Positions 35,237-46,224 of a stretch of DNA of 64,000 nucleotides are shown piece after piece. The notes under the pieces were generated by a model. It saw nothing but the letters and a program-made list of their open reading frames with translations. It ran no database searches and was not told where the DNA came from. This DNA comes from Isoetes taiwanensis. Lineage: Eukaryota; Streptophyta; Lycopodiopsida; Isoetales; Isoetaceae. The first letter of the stretch is position 1; every line of letters begins with the position of its first letter. The position numbers were made by a program, and so were the translations under genes. Where the stretch lies: positions 15,387,422 through 15,451,421 of the forward strand of contig JAJEKV010000033.1 in the NCBI GenBank assembly GCA_021234155.1, given 5' to 3'.

Positions 35237-35810
35237 ATGGCCCATCTAGGCACGGAAGACAAGAAAATAACTTTCAAGCCACCAAGTATTAGTGTTGGCG
35301 CATATGGTGCTTTAACAAAGCACACACAAAACAAAAGGCAGACGAGTGGAAGAAAAACCATGCATGTGAAGATCTGCGGCAGCTATAAAATTGTTCGAAA
35401 TTGCAAGATCCAAGTGGTCCATATAGGCGAGGGGAGGAACTTCCCTGTTACAAGGTCTTTTTCTCTGCAAACTTTTCTAAAATGGGAGTCATATGGTCAT
35501 GTCGAAATTAACCTTTTTAAGTATTACAAAAACAAGATGTTAAACTTCGGCTATGCCATGGATACCATACCACACATTATTAAGTTTTTTCTATCATAAC
35601 ACACATGATGCTTCACTCTCAGCCACCTCTCAACATTTCTTTTTATGTGCAGCTCAGCTTGGAGAAATTTTGGAGAAATTTGTATCGATAACAAGCTGTT
35701 ATGGGGCTTGCGGCTATCCTTATTTCTTTGCTCCCATTTTTTCAGTCATCGCACTATTGGACTTTGAGCACTTTGAGCATGCTATCTTTTTGGAATGGAA
35801 GTGTTAGGGG
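35237..35810 (+). pseudogene. Recurring open segment of B units (B2')
   Basis: Open over about 120 codons in two overlapping frames. The tail (ATSQHFFLCAAQLGEILEKF) is the cleanest copy of that part of the segment. Confidence 0.45.
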
Positions 35811-36493
35811 TCCCTCCCATGTTTGCATAAACGGTTATGTATGGGGATGAGCTGTGGTGATTACAACTATTGTTTAATTGTTTATGACCTTGGGGCGGCG
35901 TTATGCAACTAGAATACCGGAGAGGTGGAAACCCGGTACATTTGATGTTGTGATCATAGTCATCAACTCTTCCATATTCGACTTGTTGCGGGAGCATATA
36001 CTCATTGTCATGCCACTGCTTTATGCGAAATGTAGAGATGTGACGAGGTTGTAGTTTGTAGTTGAAAATAGTTGAAAGTTTCGGGAACCTATTATAGACA
36101 TCAATTACCCTACATATTTCAAATTTAGCAATAATTGCATGATAAGTTTCATTTAATTGTCGTGTCTATGCTATGTGGTTGAGATGTAGAATTATCTTAT
36201 ACATTGACCCAATACATTTTGTACCAACTCTATATGAGGGCAACCCTCTGCAGTAGCACTTTGTTTGGGTTGGCATGTAATGTTGATATAGTGTCTTTTC
36301 AGGAATCTGATTGTATATTTGTGATCAGCACATTTAAATTAAACATATATTACATCATTAAGGCTACGACTTATCTAAGTGAAACACTCTATACATGGCT
36401 ATTCTGGCATGTGTGGCAATCATGCCTATGAGAGATTGATTAGTTCCGTTGGAAGTTTTGAAGAAATGGGGTTACACTTATTCTTATTAGTAG

Positions 36494-37047
36494 CATTAGA
36501 GGTAATTTGAGATCTCATTTTGTCCCATTAAGGGATGCTTAAAAAGCCACATCAGCTTTTTAAACTGTCCAATAAGAGAAGAGCTCGAGTGTATTTTATT
36601 CCAGTATTATGTGGCAGCAGTAATTAATGCAGTTCTAACTAACTTTTGCAGTGTCATTTTTCTACTATAACTTTTGATCAAAAACTCCGATTCGAACACT
36701 ATTTATGGCAATGGATTCGTCTCCTCAAGATCTTTCTAATGACAACCCATTGTTATATCTTTTGGGATGTAAATATATAAGAAAAGAGCAAAAAACCATA
36801 TTTTTTAAGGTTAACACATATGGCTTGTATTGAAATACATCATAACCATATATCACTTGAAAGATCTTTTCATTCTGCATCTAATGCAACAAACGCCGCA
36901 GCATTTTCATGAGTAGATCAAAAGTTATAGGGAAAAAACGACAGCAATGAAGTGTTAATGCTGCATTAATTGCAGTTTGATGTAGAGAGCTCATTTTATT
37001 GGAGGATTCTTATGGGGACAAAAGGAGATCTCAAATTACCTCTAATG
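36494..37047. mobile_element. Foldback MITE, copy 2
   Basis: Same site and same inverted ends as 12149-12715, 13 bp shorter through small indels in the interior (for example at 36585-36620 and 36880-36945). Confidence 0.8.
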
Positions 37048-37072
37048 AATATACTCCCCACACTGGCTGCCT

Positions 37073-37688
37073 TTAGAAAACTTCCACTCTTGTAGTAGCA
37101 GAGGAAGAACATGACAACAGAAGATAAGCTATCACCTGCTAGATCGAATTTGCGCATTGTAGTTAAAAAGCATAGTAGAACTAGATCCCTCAAAATGGCT
37201 CTTTGAAGGCAAAAAATCTCACCTGATCTCCCACAAAGCTTAGGAACTCCAAAGAAGCATTTGCAACAAACTTCTTTTGTACAACACTGATAAGTATACG
37301 CACTCCTTCAACAATAGAATATAAGCATATCAAAATATTACTGGCAATAAGGTACCTGAAGAAATATGCAGCAGAGTGATTTACTTCAATGCTCTGCTAA
37401 AAGGAAACAACAATATGCTTTTTGTTACTTACTCTAAAGAAGACTCGCCTCTGTAGCTAAGATTATAAATTAGGGCAAAAGCTAGTAAGCTCAGCAAAAA
37501 ACCCAATATCTGAGTAATAAGTTAGATAGACTAGTACAAATATTGGGCTTAAATCTTGGATATGAAGTCGCCAAAGCAGAGTATGTAGTAGACCCTTGAG
37601 AATAGGCAGATCGTAAATATATTTCGATGCATAACTTAGCATGCAAATATGAAAAAGTCTTAGCCAAAGCCTTCTGCTGTGCCTTTTG
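37073..37688 (-). pseudogene. CASP-like gene fragment, cleanest copy (B3')
   Basis: Exon 1 is 37433-37688, exon 2 is 37223-37391 (169 nt) and exon 3 is 37073-37135 (63 nt). The intron 2 acceptor reads tagcag before GTGATAGC, a canonical CAG, and the donor is CAG/gtgaga. The splice joins FVGDQ to VIAYLLLS in phase 0. The stop after TRVEVF removes the fourth helix. Intron 1 is again 41 nt. This copy is best for comparing the fragment with CASP-like families. Confidence 0.75.
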
Positions 37689-38357
37689 CTAGTTTTTTTT
37701 TTCTGTTTGATTTATTTAAAGTACCCACTGCAGTAAGTTTATTGGCTCATTATAAGTGGCATTTTAGATACATTAAACAAAAACATCATAGGGATGCATT
37801 AAGATGAATAAGTTACCTAGCTTTAAAATTCAATTGGACTATAGCATGCTCTAGGCTATTTTTTTTTAGGGTCATAATCAAGAGAGTTCTAGGATCTCTT
37901 GTTATGTAATCTTTGAAAGCATCAAGTTTTCCCGAGCTTCCTTTCCTTTGTCTCTCTATGTCAATGCTGCTCAATTACTTGTTGAGAGTCATTACTTAAA
38001 GAAGCAGTGAAATAGAGGCTCGCAGAAATATTGGTGCTTCTAAAGGTGCCGTGAATGGGCTTTCAAGCACTCTGATTGATTACCAATCTCGAAAATGGGA
38101 GCTTAGTTGCTTGCTAGGGTTCGTCCTCTAACACTTTAGTTCAAAGTTAAGTTCTAGTTTTAAGTTCTAAGGTGATCATTGACCACTATTGTAGATTTCT
38201 TTTTTTCCTTGTGCGGAATCACATTTTTTTTGGATATCTCTAATATATAATTGTAATATGGCGATAAGAAGGCAGCTTAAATGTACTCATATAGTATATG
38301 TTTTCTATGTTTAGTATTGCAAATGTGTAAGCGCCAAAATTTTTAGAAAAATGCGGT

Positions 38358-38465
38358 GTTTACGGAATCTTAAGAACGTACCAGTTCTTCTAGAGGTCCC
38401 GATGGTTCGGAGGCTTCAATTGTGGGTTCTAGAGATGTGGATCCCTCTATCTTGGTATAAATATA
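38358..38465 (+). promoter_or_regulatory. Heat-shock promoter (B3')
   Basis: GGAATcTTaaGAAcg at 38363, then TTCtTCTAGAG and GGTTCgGAGGCTTC. TATAAATATA is at 38456-38465. Confidence 0.6.
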
Positions 38466-39445
38466 GAGGAGCGAACACGCTGAAGTTAAAGTCGATGTTT
38501 ATAGTAGCCGTGTAAGCGAAGGATTTACGTGGGCAATCGTCGTCTGTTTCGATAAAAAATTTTGAGAAAGCTTAGCTGTGACTATACATTTGTTGAGATA
38601 GAAATTCGGCTTTTCTCAAAGAGCATAAATACCAGATCCTTTTCGCGAGAGCAAGTTGTGCGGGCGCCCGATTGGAAGGAATAGAAGCTAGCTGCTTTAA
38701 GCTTTGCTAGTCTGGCTGTAGAAAAGCAAGGCTTGCACTACTCGTATTTTGCTCAATAGCGGTGAATTGATTCCACGAGAGTAGCGGATTCCTTCCTCCG
38801 AATATGCTTGCCCGGAAAACCTATTTGCTTGAAAAGGCTACTCTTATGGACAAGTTCGAACTCAGATTAGCTGGCGGACTTTGAAGCAAACGGTGGCGTC
38901 TGAGTAATTTCGAAGGGCTATTGCCGGATCGCGATCTTGCGGTGTTTTTGCTTCATCTGCTTCAAAGCTTTGAACTCCGCTTCAAATCCACATCAATAAC
39001 ACGTTGTTTGAAGGGTGAATTCTCGTGTTTATTTTTTGTTAGTGTCCACTTTCCTAATTGTCATTTCTTGCAGATATTTTTGGAAGGCCCTAGTTAGGAT
39101 GCAAGGTGTGTTACCATGACACACAAAAGGACACAATGATGTTACGATCTGCCAATGAATGCAAAAATGACTTTGGATATCTATTCTTACATGTTTTGTG
39201 CATTGATTGATGAAATAGGCTATGAGATGGCAGATCAATTACAGATGGCAAGGGCTTTGGAAGCTGGGTAAGAGGTTACAAAACCAAGCTTGCAATATTG
39301 CAGGAAAGGCAAGCTTCACAAGATTGCAGGATTAATTATGAATGGAAAGGGCCTTATGGCCTTGGTGAGTATCTGGTTGCAGTGCAGCTTTTGGGACAAT
39401 ATAAAAGTGTGATTTTCTGTTTTGTTGTAGCTTTATAGATAAGCA

Positions 39446-39475
39446 CTAGAAACGTGTGCCCGGCAATGCCGGGCA
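39446..39475 (-). other. HelB 3' terminus: hairpin plus CTAG
   Basis: On the plus strand: CTAG, AAACGTG, then TGCCCGGC-AAT-GCCGGGCA, an 8-bp perfect stem. The layout matches the HelA terminus on the opposite strand. Confidence 0.9.
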
Positions 39476-39654
39476 TTGGTTGTGGGCGCTTGAAATGAGT
39501 AGAAGAATAGAGGGAGGGATGCCTATGTAGGTGATAGAGTGGGTAGCTATAGTGGAGTGTAGATGGAATGAGAGTATTAGGGATTGTATTAGTCGATGAT
39601 TTAAATACAAAGAGCAACAATTAATTATTTAGCAAACCGACTTTATTGGATAGT

Positions 39655-40070
39655 CGACTTCGAATGTAATAAATCTGCTATGAAATATTGGATGATTCGC
39701 ATTTGTAGGCATGTGAAAGTTGTAGAAGATGTGGGCAACATCTTATGTATGTTTTGCATGTGTGTTGCGCTGGATGTTACATGCCTAAACTATCTTGTTT
39801 TTTGGATTTGTGGCGGATGATGGTCTTGGAAAAGCTAGGATATACACAATGGAATCAAAGTCACAGTCAACTCGAATGTAATAAATGTGCTATGAAATAT
39901 TGGAAGGTTCGCATTTCTAGGCATGAAAGTTGTAGAAGATGTGGCAGATCTTATGTATGTTTTGCATGTGTGTTATTATTTGGATGTTGCATGCCTAAAC
40001 TATCTTGTTTTTTGGATTTATGGTGGATGATGTTCTTGGAAAAGTTAGGATATACACAATGGAATCAAAG
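39655..40070 (+). repeat. About 206-bp tandem duplication inside HelB
   Basis: Two units (about 39655-39860 and 39861-40070) share the stretches 'cgaatgtaataaat', 'ctaaactatcttgttttttg' and 'gaaaagytaggatatacaca'. The truncated HelB copy has the same pair, so the duplication is older than the block copying. Confidence 0.8.
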
Positions 40071-40112
40071 TTGTAGATTGATTGATAAGAACTATAGATA
40101 AAGTTCAACAAA

Positions 40113-40144
40113 TGTCATAGAAGGAAGGAAGGAAGGAAGGAAGG
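40113..40144 (+). repeat. GGAA microsatellite and nearby short repeats
   Basis: (gaag/ggaa)n at about 40118-40144, followed by two copies of 'gcatagagaggagtgcattcatgcataacc' in 40268-40350. The truncated copy has a shorter GGAA run. Confidence 0.7.
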
Positions 40145-41469
40145 AAACATGTAAACATGTTGTCATAGAAGCTATCAAGCAATAGTAAACATGTGTACAT
40201 GGCATAAACATGTGGGAATATAGGAGAAAATATTAATTATGAAATTATTTAGGGGCATGCATTCAAGCATAGAGGAGTGCATTCATGCATAACCAATTCC
40301 AATGGCTACATTCATGCATAGAGAGGAGTGCATTCATGCATAACCAATTCCAGTGGCTACAATATGACCAACTACATGACATATCTTGTTTTCCACATTG
40401 TAGAATTGTTGAATTTGAAGAACCAAGAATAGCACAAATGTTTGTTTATAATTTTCTAAATTCCTATTGTGGACTTCACAAAATTGAACATTAGAGCAAT
40501 CGAGAATGGCAACAAAGAAATATTTTGAATTGGGTGAATTGTGAATTCCAAGTGGATTCTTTACGAAAAATGGAACAAAACATGCCTACATATAGCATTT
40601 TGAACTGAGCAGGAAAGAACGATTTAGTTCCATACATGTTTTAGACATGGTTCAAGCATCCAATATATTGTATCATGCTGCATCAAAAATGCTTTATTAT
40701 GACATAACAGCACGCCATGACTACTTTTCAGCACTCCACAATTAGAATCAAATGATAACACTTCATAGACTACAACATTTACATTTGCACCAGACATACT
40801 TCAACAGGTGCTGCCTACACCACAGTGGGTGAAGGCAGTGCATCAAATGAGCTAGTGCAGCAACCAATTTCTATTGTGCAGCTAGTTCAACCATTGCAGT
40901 AAATATTAATACAGCAAATGCAGCAGTCTGCGCAAATTCAAGCTCCGCCCAGCCCATCCAACATCCATAGGGACCTTCACAATAATCCGAGAGAATCAAT
41001 TGAAAGGGATAATTAGAGTGGTTTATTGCCAAATAAAAGCACCTCAATAAGCTCTGCTTAAACCTGGACTTAGATTTGTTAGAACTACGGAGAGCAAATA
41101 TTCATATTCATGATCTCTAAAAATAAGTCGGCTTTGAGATTACATGCTCCTTAAACCTCCATTAAGAATTGTTACACTATACAGAGCAAGTATCATATTC
41201 ATGGTCTACGAAATAAGTCAATTTTATTCATGGTCTACGAAATAAGTCAATTTTGAGATTATATGGTCCTTGAGTCCATAAAGTTACATCGGCGGTCTTG
41301 GTTAAAAAGGTTATGGGGTCTAGAATAACAGTCTTGATATTGGGATCATCATCCGAGTCTTGAAGATTATATAAGAGTTAGACATTAAATAAAGTCATCA
41401 GCATTTCGAGAACATTACAAATAAGATGAGGAGCCTAAAGCATACTTGCTGATTGATAATACTCATATT

Positions 41470-42225
41470 GTTATTGTAATGCAGCAATTTAGGATGCCCA
41501 AATGGAGAAAGCTGCCACCTGCATTTTATGCCAAGTTAAACCGGTCACATATACAACTGGAATTGTGCCACCATATGCAGTTAAAACTACTCTTACCATG
41601 TCTAATAGATATTGCAAATACAAAACAAAGCTCTGCAATCAATTGGCACACCTGAAGAATGCAAACTTGGTGACAGATGCAATTTTGCACATGGGAAAAG
41701 TGATTGTGCCCATCAAATCAGCCTTTAAGCAACCATTTAATAGGCAGGTCTGCCTCAAAAACCCATGCAGATGGAGCTACACTTTGTGCAAGCAATCCTA
41801 TATCAACATCAATATACTATGAAGAGCCTATACCCCAGGAGCACCTGCAACAGCAACATTTGGGAAGGTTTGCATTCATAAAATGAGAATAGAGCTGCAT
41901 AGGCAGGGACCATCATAGGCAAAGCATGAGCTAAAATTAAGCAAGTCAACAAGGCCACATGATGTAAAATACATATAAGATACCATGAAATTGATTTAAA
42001 CATGAGAAGTATAGGACGGAAGGCACCATAGAACATATCTTGAATGCGACGATGTGCCAGTTGCTTCAATCCAGGGATGTTGTGAGCTAGGTTAGACTCC
42101 CCAATTTGGCATCCAGAGCTTCCAAGAATAAACTGTGTAAAAATTTTGTTGCTAGCACATGTGCCTTTGCTGAACACTGCCATTTTGCTCATGGAGCACA
42201 TGAGCTTAGTGCTGTGAGATGAAGA
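41470..42225 (+). pseudogene. Captured CCCH-KH-CCCH zinc-finger gene, decayed
   Basis: Three domains lie in the order of plant KH/CCCH RNA-binding proteins. Finger 1: C at 41634, C at 41660, C at 41678 and H at 41690, giving C-x8-C-x5-C-x3-H if one lost base near 41644 is allowed (CKLGDRCNFAHG). KH domain (41894-42030): AGTIIGK, then AKIKQVNKAT, CKIHIRYHE and NMRSI, matching the GxxG loop and flanking helix of the family. Finger 2 (42136-42183) is intact: CKNFVASTCAFAEHCHFAH, C-x7-C-x5-C-x3-H. In-frame stops at 41900, 41927 and 41960 stand where the family has sense codons. It is antisense to HelB. The similarity is to the Arabidopsis CCCH/KH group (AT3G12130-like), recalled from memory and not searched. 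Confidence 0.8.
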
Positions 42226-42589
42226 TGGAAAAATATCATTCATGTTCTTGTTTGTTCTAAGAAATACATGTTTTATACACAATTCAACAGAAATCCCTAT
42301 ATGCATGATTCTGGATCAAAAACTTACTTGCCATATGTACAGATTCTGACCTCACACAATGAACACCTTTTGCCTTCTCAGAATAAAAATAAAACTGAAA
42401 TTTCTATCTCTCATATTGGCCAATATCACCCTGAAGAATTCAATGCTTAGAAAAATTCCATCATTACTTACCGTATATTCGTTTTGAGTTTCATGGAACC
42501 AAGCTATGGTATTCCATCAGCAATCACGGGTATCGCATCAAAGACAGTGTATACTTTATCATGTCTGACCTGCAACACAATGTTCGGCT

Positions 42590-43245
42590 CTTATATCCTC
42601 ATGCAATCTCAATGCAATCTCAATGACAATCTTTGCAAACATCAATCTTACCATGATTGTCTCTTGCATTAGGCACTGGTCGAAATGTATTGTTGAAGAT
42701 GGCACAATCTCTATTGCTTATCCACATAGCCAATACTCCAAAATGAAACATAATCTATAGAATAAATGGCGCATAGTTCATCTTTACCATGTATCCCTGC
42801 ATCTACCATGATAAGTTAATGGTCACAATGATCTATTATAATTATAAGGGAGATTAAAAACAGAGAGCAAAACAAATAATTCCATCATTACATGAATGCA
42901 CAATCACTTTATTACCCCATTATGGTTGTCAGGCATATTAATTTCTCATTCAATCTTAATGACAATCGTTGTACACATCAAGCTTACCATGATTGTCTCT
43001 TGCATTTGGTACTGGGCAAAATGTATCGTTGAAGACGACACAATCTCTATTGCTCATCCACATAACCAATACTCCAGAATGAAACATAATCTACAGAATA
43101 AATGGCACAAATTTCATCTTTACCATGTATCCTGCATGTACTATAATAAGTTATGGTCACAATGATCTATTATAATGGAGATTAAAAATAGAGAGCAAAA
43201 CATTCCAACATTACATGAAGTCACGATCACTTTATTACCCTCAAA
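42590..43245 (+). repeat. About 330-bp diverged tandem duplication inside HelB
   Basis: Units at about 42590-42910 and 42940-43240 share 'catgattgtctcttgcat', 'cacaatctctattgct' and 'ggtcacaatgatctattata' in the same order. Divergence is by substitutions as well as indels, so this duplication is older than the block copying. Confidence 0.75.
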
Positions 43246-43345
43246 ATAATGTGGTTGCCAGGCATAGCCTGCTGAAACCTTTCTTACATTCACGATCTGC
43301 TTCAAACCATTATATGAAGATGGATAATCCTGGCATAGAATTTTG
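43205..43345 (-). pseudogene. Possible captured exon on the HelB sense strand
   Basis: The minus strand reads KILCQDYPSSYNGLKQIVNV then RKVSAGYAWQPHYFEGN without stops. It is adjacent to the tandem duplication. Family not recognised. Confidence 0.25.
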
Positions 43346-44396
43346 CACACAACAATAGCTGATAGTATTAGCAGCAGTAAGAAATGCTTTTTTTTAAGTC
43401 AAATATTGGTGCCATCAAATAAACAGAGAAAACAAAAAGCTATAGAGAACATGCATGTGACAACATCATATTGTGCCCAAAGATTTGGAAAAGAAGCAGG
43501 TGCAACATTTGATTTTTACGATGTACAATCTATTCTACATAAGCAAATAATCAAATAATATGTGTGCAAACTATGCATCTAAACCTGGGCAAAACCATAT
43601 AGTAACTCACCAGCAAGTGCAAAATGAATTTTGATGCACGTCCTATATAAAGATTCACTTCACACTGGACTACCAAGATGCAAGTGGTCATGACTCTGTA
43701 AACATCTCGCAAAATTTATCCGATGCAACATGCATGCATAAAATATTCTTCAAAAACAGAAGCTATTTGTAAGGAATAGAGAAATGACCGGAATTGTGTT
43801 AATGGTATTCCTCCTTGCTTGCCTCAGTACCCGTGGCTGCAGAAACCAGAACATGAAATTCTTAGGAAAACCCGAAGTTACAGAAAGAACTATGAGTAAG
43901 GAACTGAAGAATGCCTTATCATCTGCTAGAAAAAAAGAACAACCTTGAAGATAATACCTAATAGATGAATATCTAGCACAATAACAATGACAGTGACGGT
44001 AATAGAATCTATAACAGAAAACTAACAAATGCACAACGTTTTGACCTGTTGCTCCATTTCGACCTGTCAGAAAGCATAAGCATGTATCGCTTCCTGTCCA
44101 AAAGCTTCCTGTCCGTAAGCATGTATCTTTCTGCGATCAGAAGAATACATAATTTCGAAAAGAGTATAGGCCTTTCTAAACCGAGCTGCTTCTCATCTTG
44201 AAGATGCATTTCGATGCCCTGCCAAAAAGAGGCTTAATAGAGTTCAACGATGTTGGAGGTAGCCCTGCTCCACGATAGAGTTCTGTAGGGCGCACATACT
44301 CTGCTATGGCAGAAACTCCAGTATAACATTTCAAAAATTTCCCTTTCGTCTCCCAAGAAAAAATCGCAAACGGCAGAAGCAATAGTAATTTACGGG

Positions 44397-44432
44397 AAGG
44401 GAACGCCGCATGCGGCGTAACGGCGTTCCCTT
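44397..44432 (-). other. Nested palindrome near the HelB 5' end
   Basis: AAGGGAACGCCG (44397-44408) is inverted at 44421-44432. Inside lies a perfect 16-bp palindrome, ACGCCGCATGCGGCGT (44403-44418). Two alternative hairpins are possible, 40-75 nt from the 5' TC terminus. Confidence 0.85.
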
Positions 44433-44471
44433 GGCACGGAACCCAACATGCTCCCAAAATAAAAAAGAAGA

Positions 44472-44692
44472 TGTGTTGAGCTTTAAAAGCAAGCGAACAA
44501 TATAACATGTTTTGTGTGGCTATCGTGTCATCTTGATGTTGTTAGTTGACCGCATGGCAGAACCTTATAACCATCTTTAAGGTCAAGAGGCGGGCAGTTT
44601 ACATGGATATATTAAAGTGTTGCTTTTAGCTTGTGAAATGGCAGCCAATTAGCAAAATGGCAGCCAACTAGCAAATCAATCAATTATCTCCA
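44472..44692 (+). repeat. B unit 3' tail after HelB; end of the array
   Basis: Continues B sequence (tgtgttgagctttaaaagca ...) exactly where HelB interrupted it, and ends at caaatcaa before unique sequence. Confidence 0.85.
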
Positions 44693-45750
44693 TGGCGGGA
44701 AAACAAAGGATAATGAGGAGGTGCAAGTTAAAGTTGGTCTGATTGCTTGGTGCTTTCAAAAATCCATTATCACTGTTAGCCCATATGACCTTTGCTTTGC
44801 AATGAAGGATTTGACAGTGCTATCTCCACTTCATTGCCATGGTAAAGGATTCTATCATTCTTAAATTTTTTACAAAGGTGCCACATTAGATGCATGAGCA
44901 AAAAAGCTCGGAGAAGCCTGGATTGAATGTGTGTGAACACATTCTTATAAATTTTGTTGTTTCTTTGGATTCACAGTACTGGATTGCTAGAACACCATAG
45001 CTCAGCTTGGGAAGAAGAATATAGGAAAAGGGGACAGGAGGCAGAATTTTTTCTATCTTTTGACAATGTTATTCTTAAAGCAATGCTTTGAAGGGAAAGA
45101 GTGCTCCATTTGTATCTTACAACTTAGATGTGTTAACAGATTTGTATCTCGCAACATAGATTTGAACAACAGAATTGGGAATGATTTGTATCTTATAACA
45201 ACAGAGATGGGGATGAATGCTTCCAACAGCATCATGCATTTGGCATCATGAATAGTTGGAGTTAACTCCCACCTATGCTAGAAAATATAATATATACGGT
45301 TGAAAATATATGGTATATATTATGAACCTATTGAGACACAAGATCTTCATCCTTGCTGGTTGCATAGTCCTTAGTGGTGGGTACAAAGTCTAGAGTGATA
45401 CGTGATCTTCATTAAGAGATGAAACTACGTGGGAGGTGGAATCCCATCAAGTTTGCGCACATGGCACATGCCATATCGACATCCAACATTTTAGGAAATT
45501 GGGATTGATTTGAATTTTGCTATCTAATCCAAATCGAATCGAAATGGATCTTTCTAGATGTAACAGTGATGAGCAATCGTTTCAGTGATGAAAGCAGCTG
45601 CGAGATTGACTAAATTTTTTGCTATTTGTTCCATAAACGCTGGTAGGGTTTAGCAAATAAGGGAGATTGCTCACAGAGGTCAACTCCTCTAGAGTTAATA
45701 AATTGGTAGTAATATTGGCCTGCAGGTGCTTCATGTCGACTTTTTATGCG
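44693..45750. other. Non-repeat flank, no gene seen
   Basis: The first 100 bp also occur at 21886-21985. Short 'gatttgtatct' repeats at 45108-45195. No convincing coding region. Confidence 0.5.
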
Positions 45751-45756
45751 TAATAT

Positions 45757-45903
45757 ACTTAGTTGTTTCTTTAGTTGTTTGTACACATATGCACCCACTA
45801 AAAAGAACAACTAGCGGGCCATGATGCTTTCGGTAATATGAAAACTTAGTTGTTTCTTTAGTTGTTTGTACACATATGCACCCACTAAAAAGAACAACTA
45901 GCG
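45757..45903 (+). repeat. Two 60-bp hairpin units, 87 bp apart
   Basis: Units 45757-45816 and 45844-45903 are identical. Each can fold, because TTAGTTGTTtCTTTAG near the start is inverted as CTAAAAAGAACAACTAG near the end. Confidence 0.8.
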
Positions 45904-46224
45904 ACAAAGTCTTGTAAGATTTATGATACTTCACACAATTTATTGCATTTCAAAAATTTAACACAATCTCTGAAATGCCATAATTGTGTGAAATATCATA
46001 AAATCTTGTATCTGGAAAACAATGGTTCCGTGCGAGAAGAGAAAAGAATCTGCATTGGTCCATGATAACCTTAGAACTTCGTGCTAGGTCAATGACATCT
46101 AGACATTTGGTCAGGCTTTTTTCCCTTTGGAATCTATGGTGGAACCATGGTACCCATTGCAAAGAAGGTCATGATGTCCGAGGGACAGATGTCATTGAAC
46201 TTGAACATGCATGCAGTTGGAAGC

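Larger units (their letters stand above)
31842..36493 (+). repeat. B unit 2' (second block)
   Basis: Counterpart of 7458-12148. It shares the B2-specific deletion of 'gatacattaaacaaaa' (32553 versus 8178), which confirms that B1-B2 order was copied as a block. Confidence 0.85.
37048..39445 (+). repeat. B unit 3', left part
   Basis: The cleanest B copy in the window, interrupted at 39445/39446 by complete HelB. Its remainder continues at 44472. Confidence 0.85.
39446..44471 (-). mobile_element. Helitron HelB, complete copy carrying host gene pieces
   Basis: 5,026 bp. Read on the minus strand it starts TCTTCTTTTTTATTTTGGGA at 44471 after host A and ends CTAG at 39449-39446 before host T. Uninterrupted B units read aagca-tgtgttgag across the site, so insertion was exactly between A and T without duplication. 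A GC-rich hairpin (39457-39475) lies eight nt before CTAG. No Rep/helicase is visible. The cargo includes an antisense CCCH-KH-CCCH pseudogene, two internal tandem duplications and possible further exon pieces. Confidence 0.92.

Noticed and set aside
39860-40000. FYVE/zinc-finger-like Cys pattern (RHESCRRCG) in the HelB 206-bp repeat
   Set aside because: Appears in one repeat unit and one frame only; the sister unit reads differently after a 2-bp change, and the rest of the domain is absent.
42587-43245. CRISPR-like or satellite array in HelB
   Set aside because: Only two diverged long units, no short regular repeat-spacer pattern.
2752-44692. B units as a heat-activated LTR retrotransposon (ONSEN-like)
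   Set aside because: Heat-shock elements fit, but there are no LTR ends, primer-binding site, reverse transcriptase or integrase in the unit, and units are joined head to tail.
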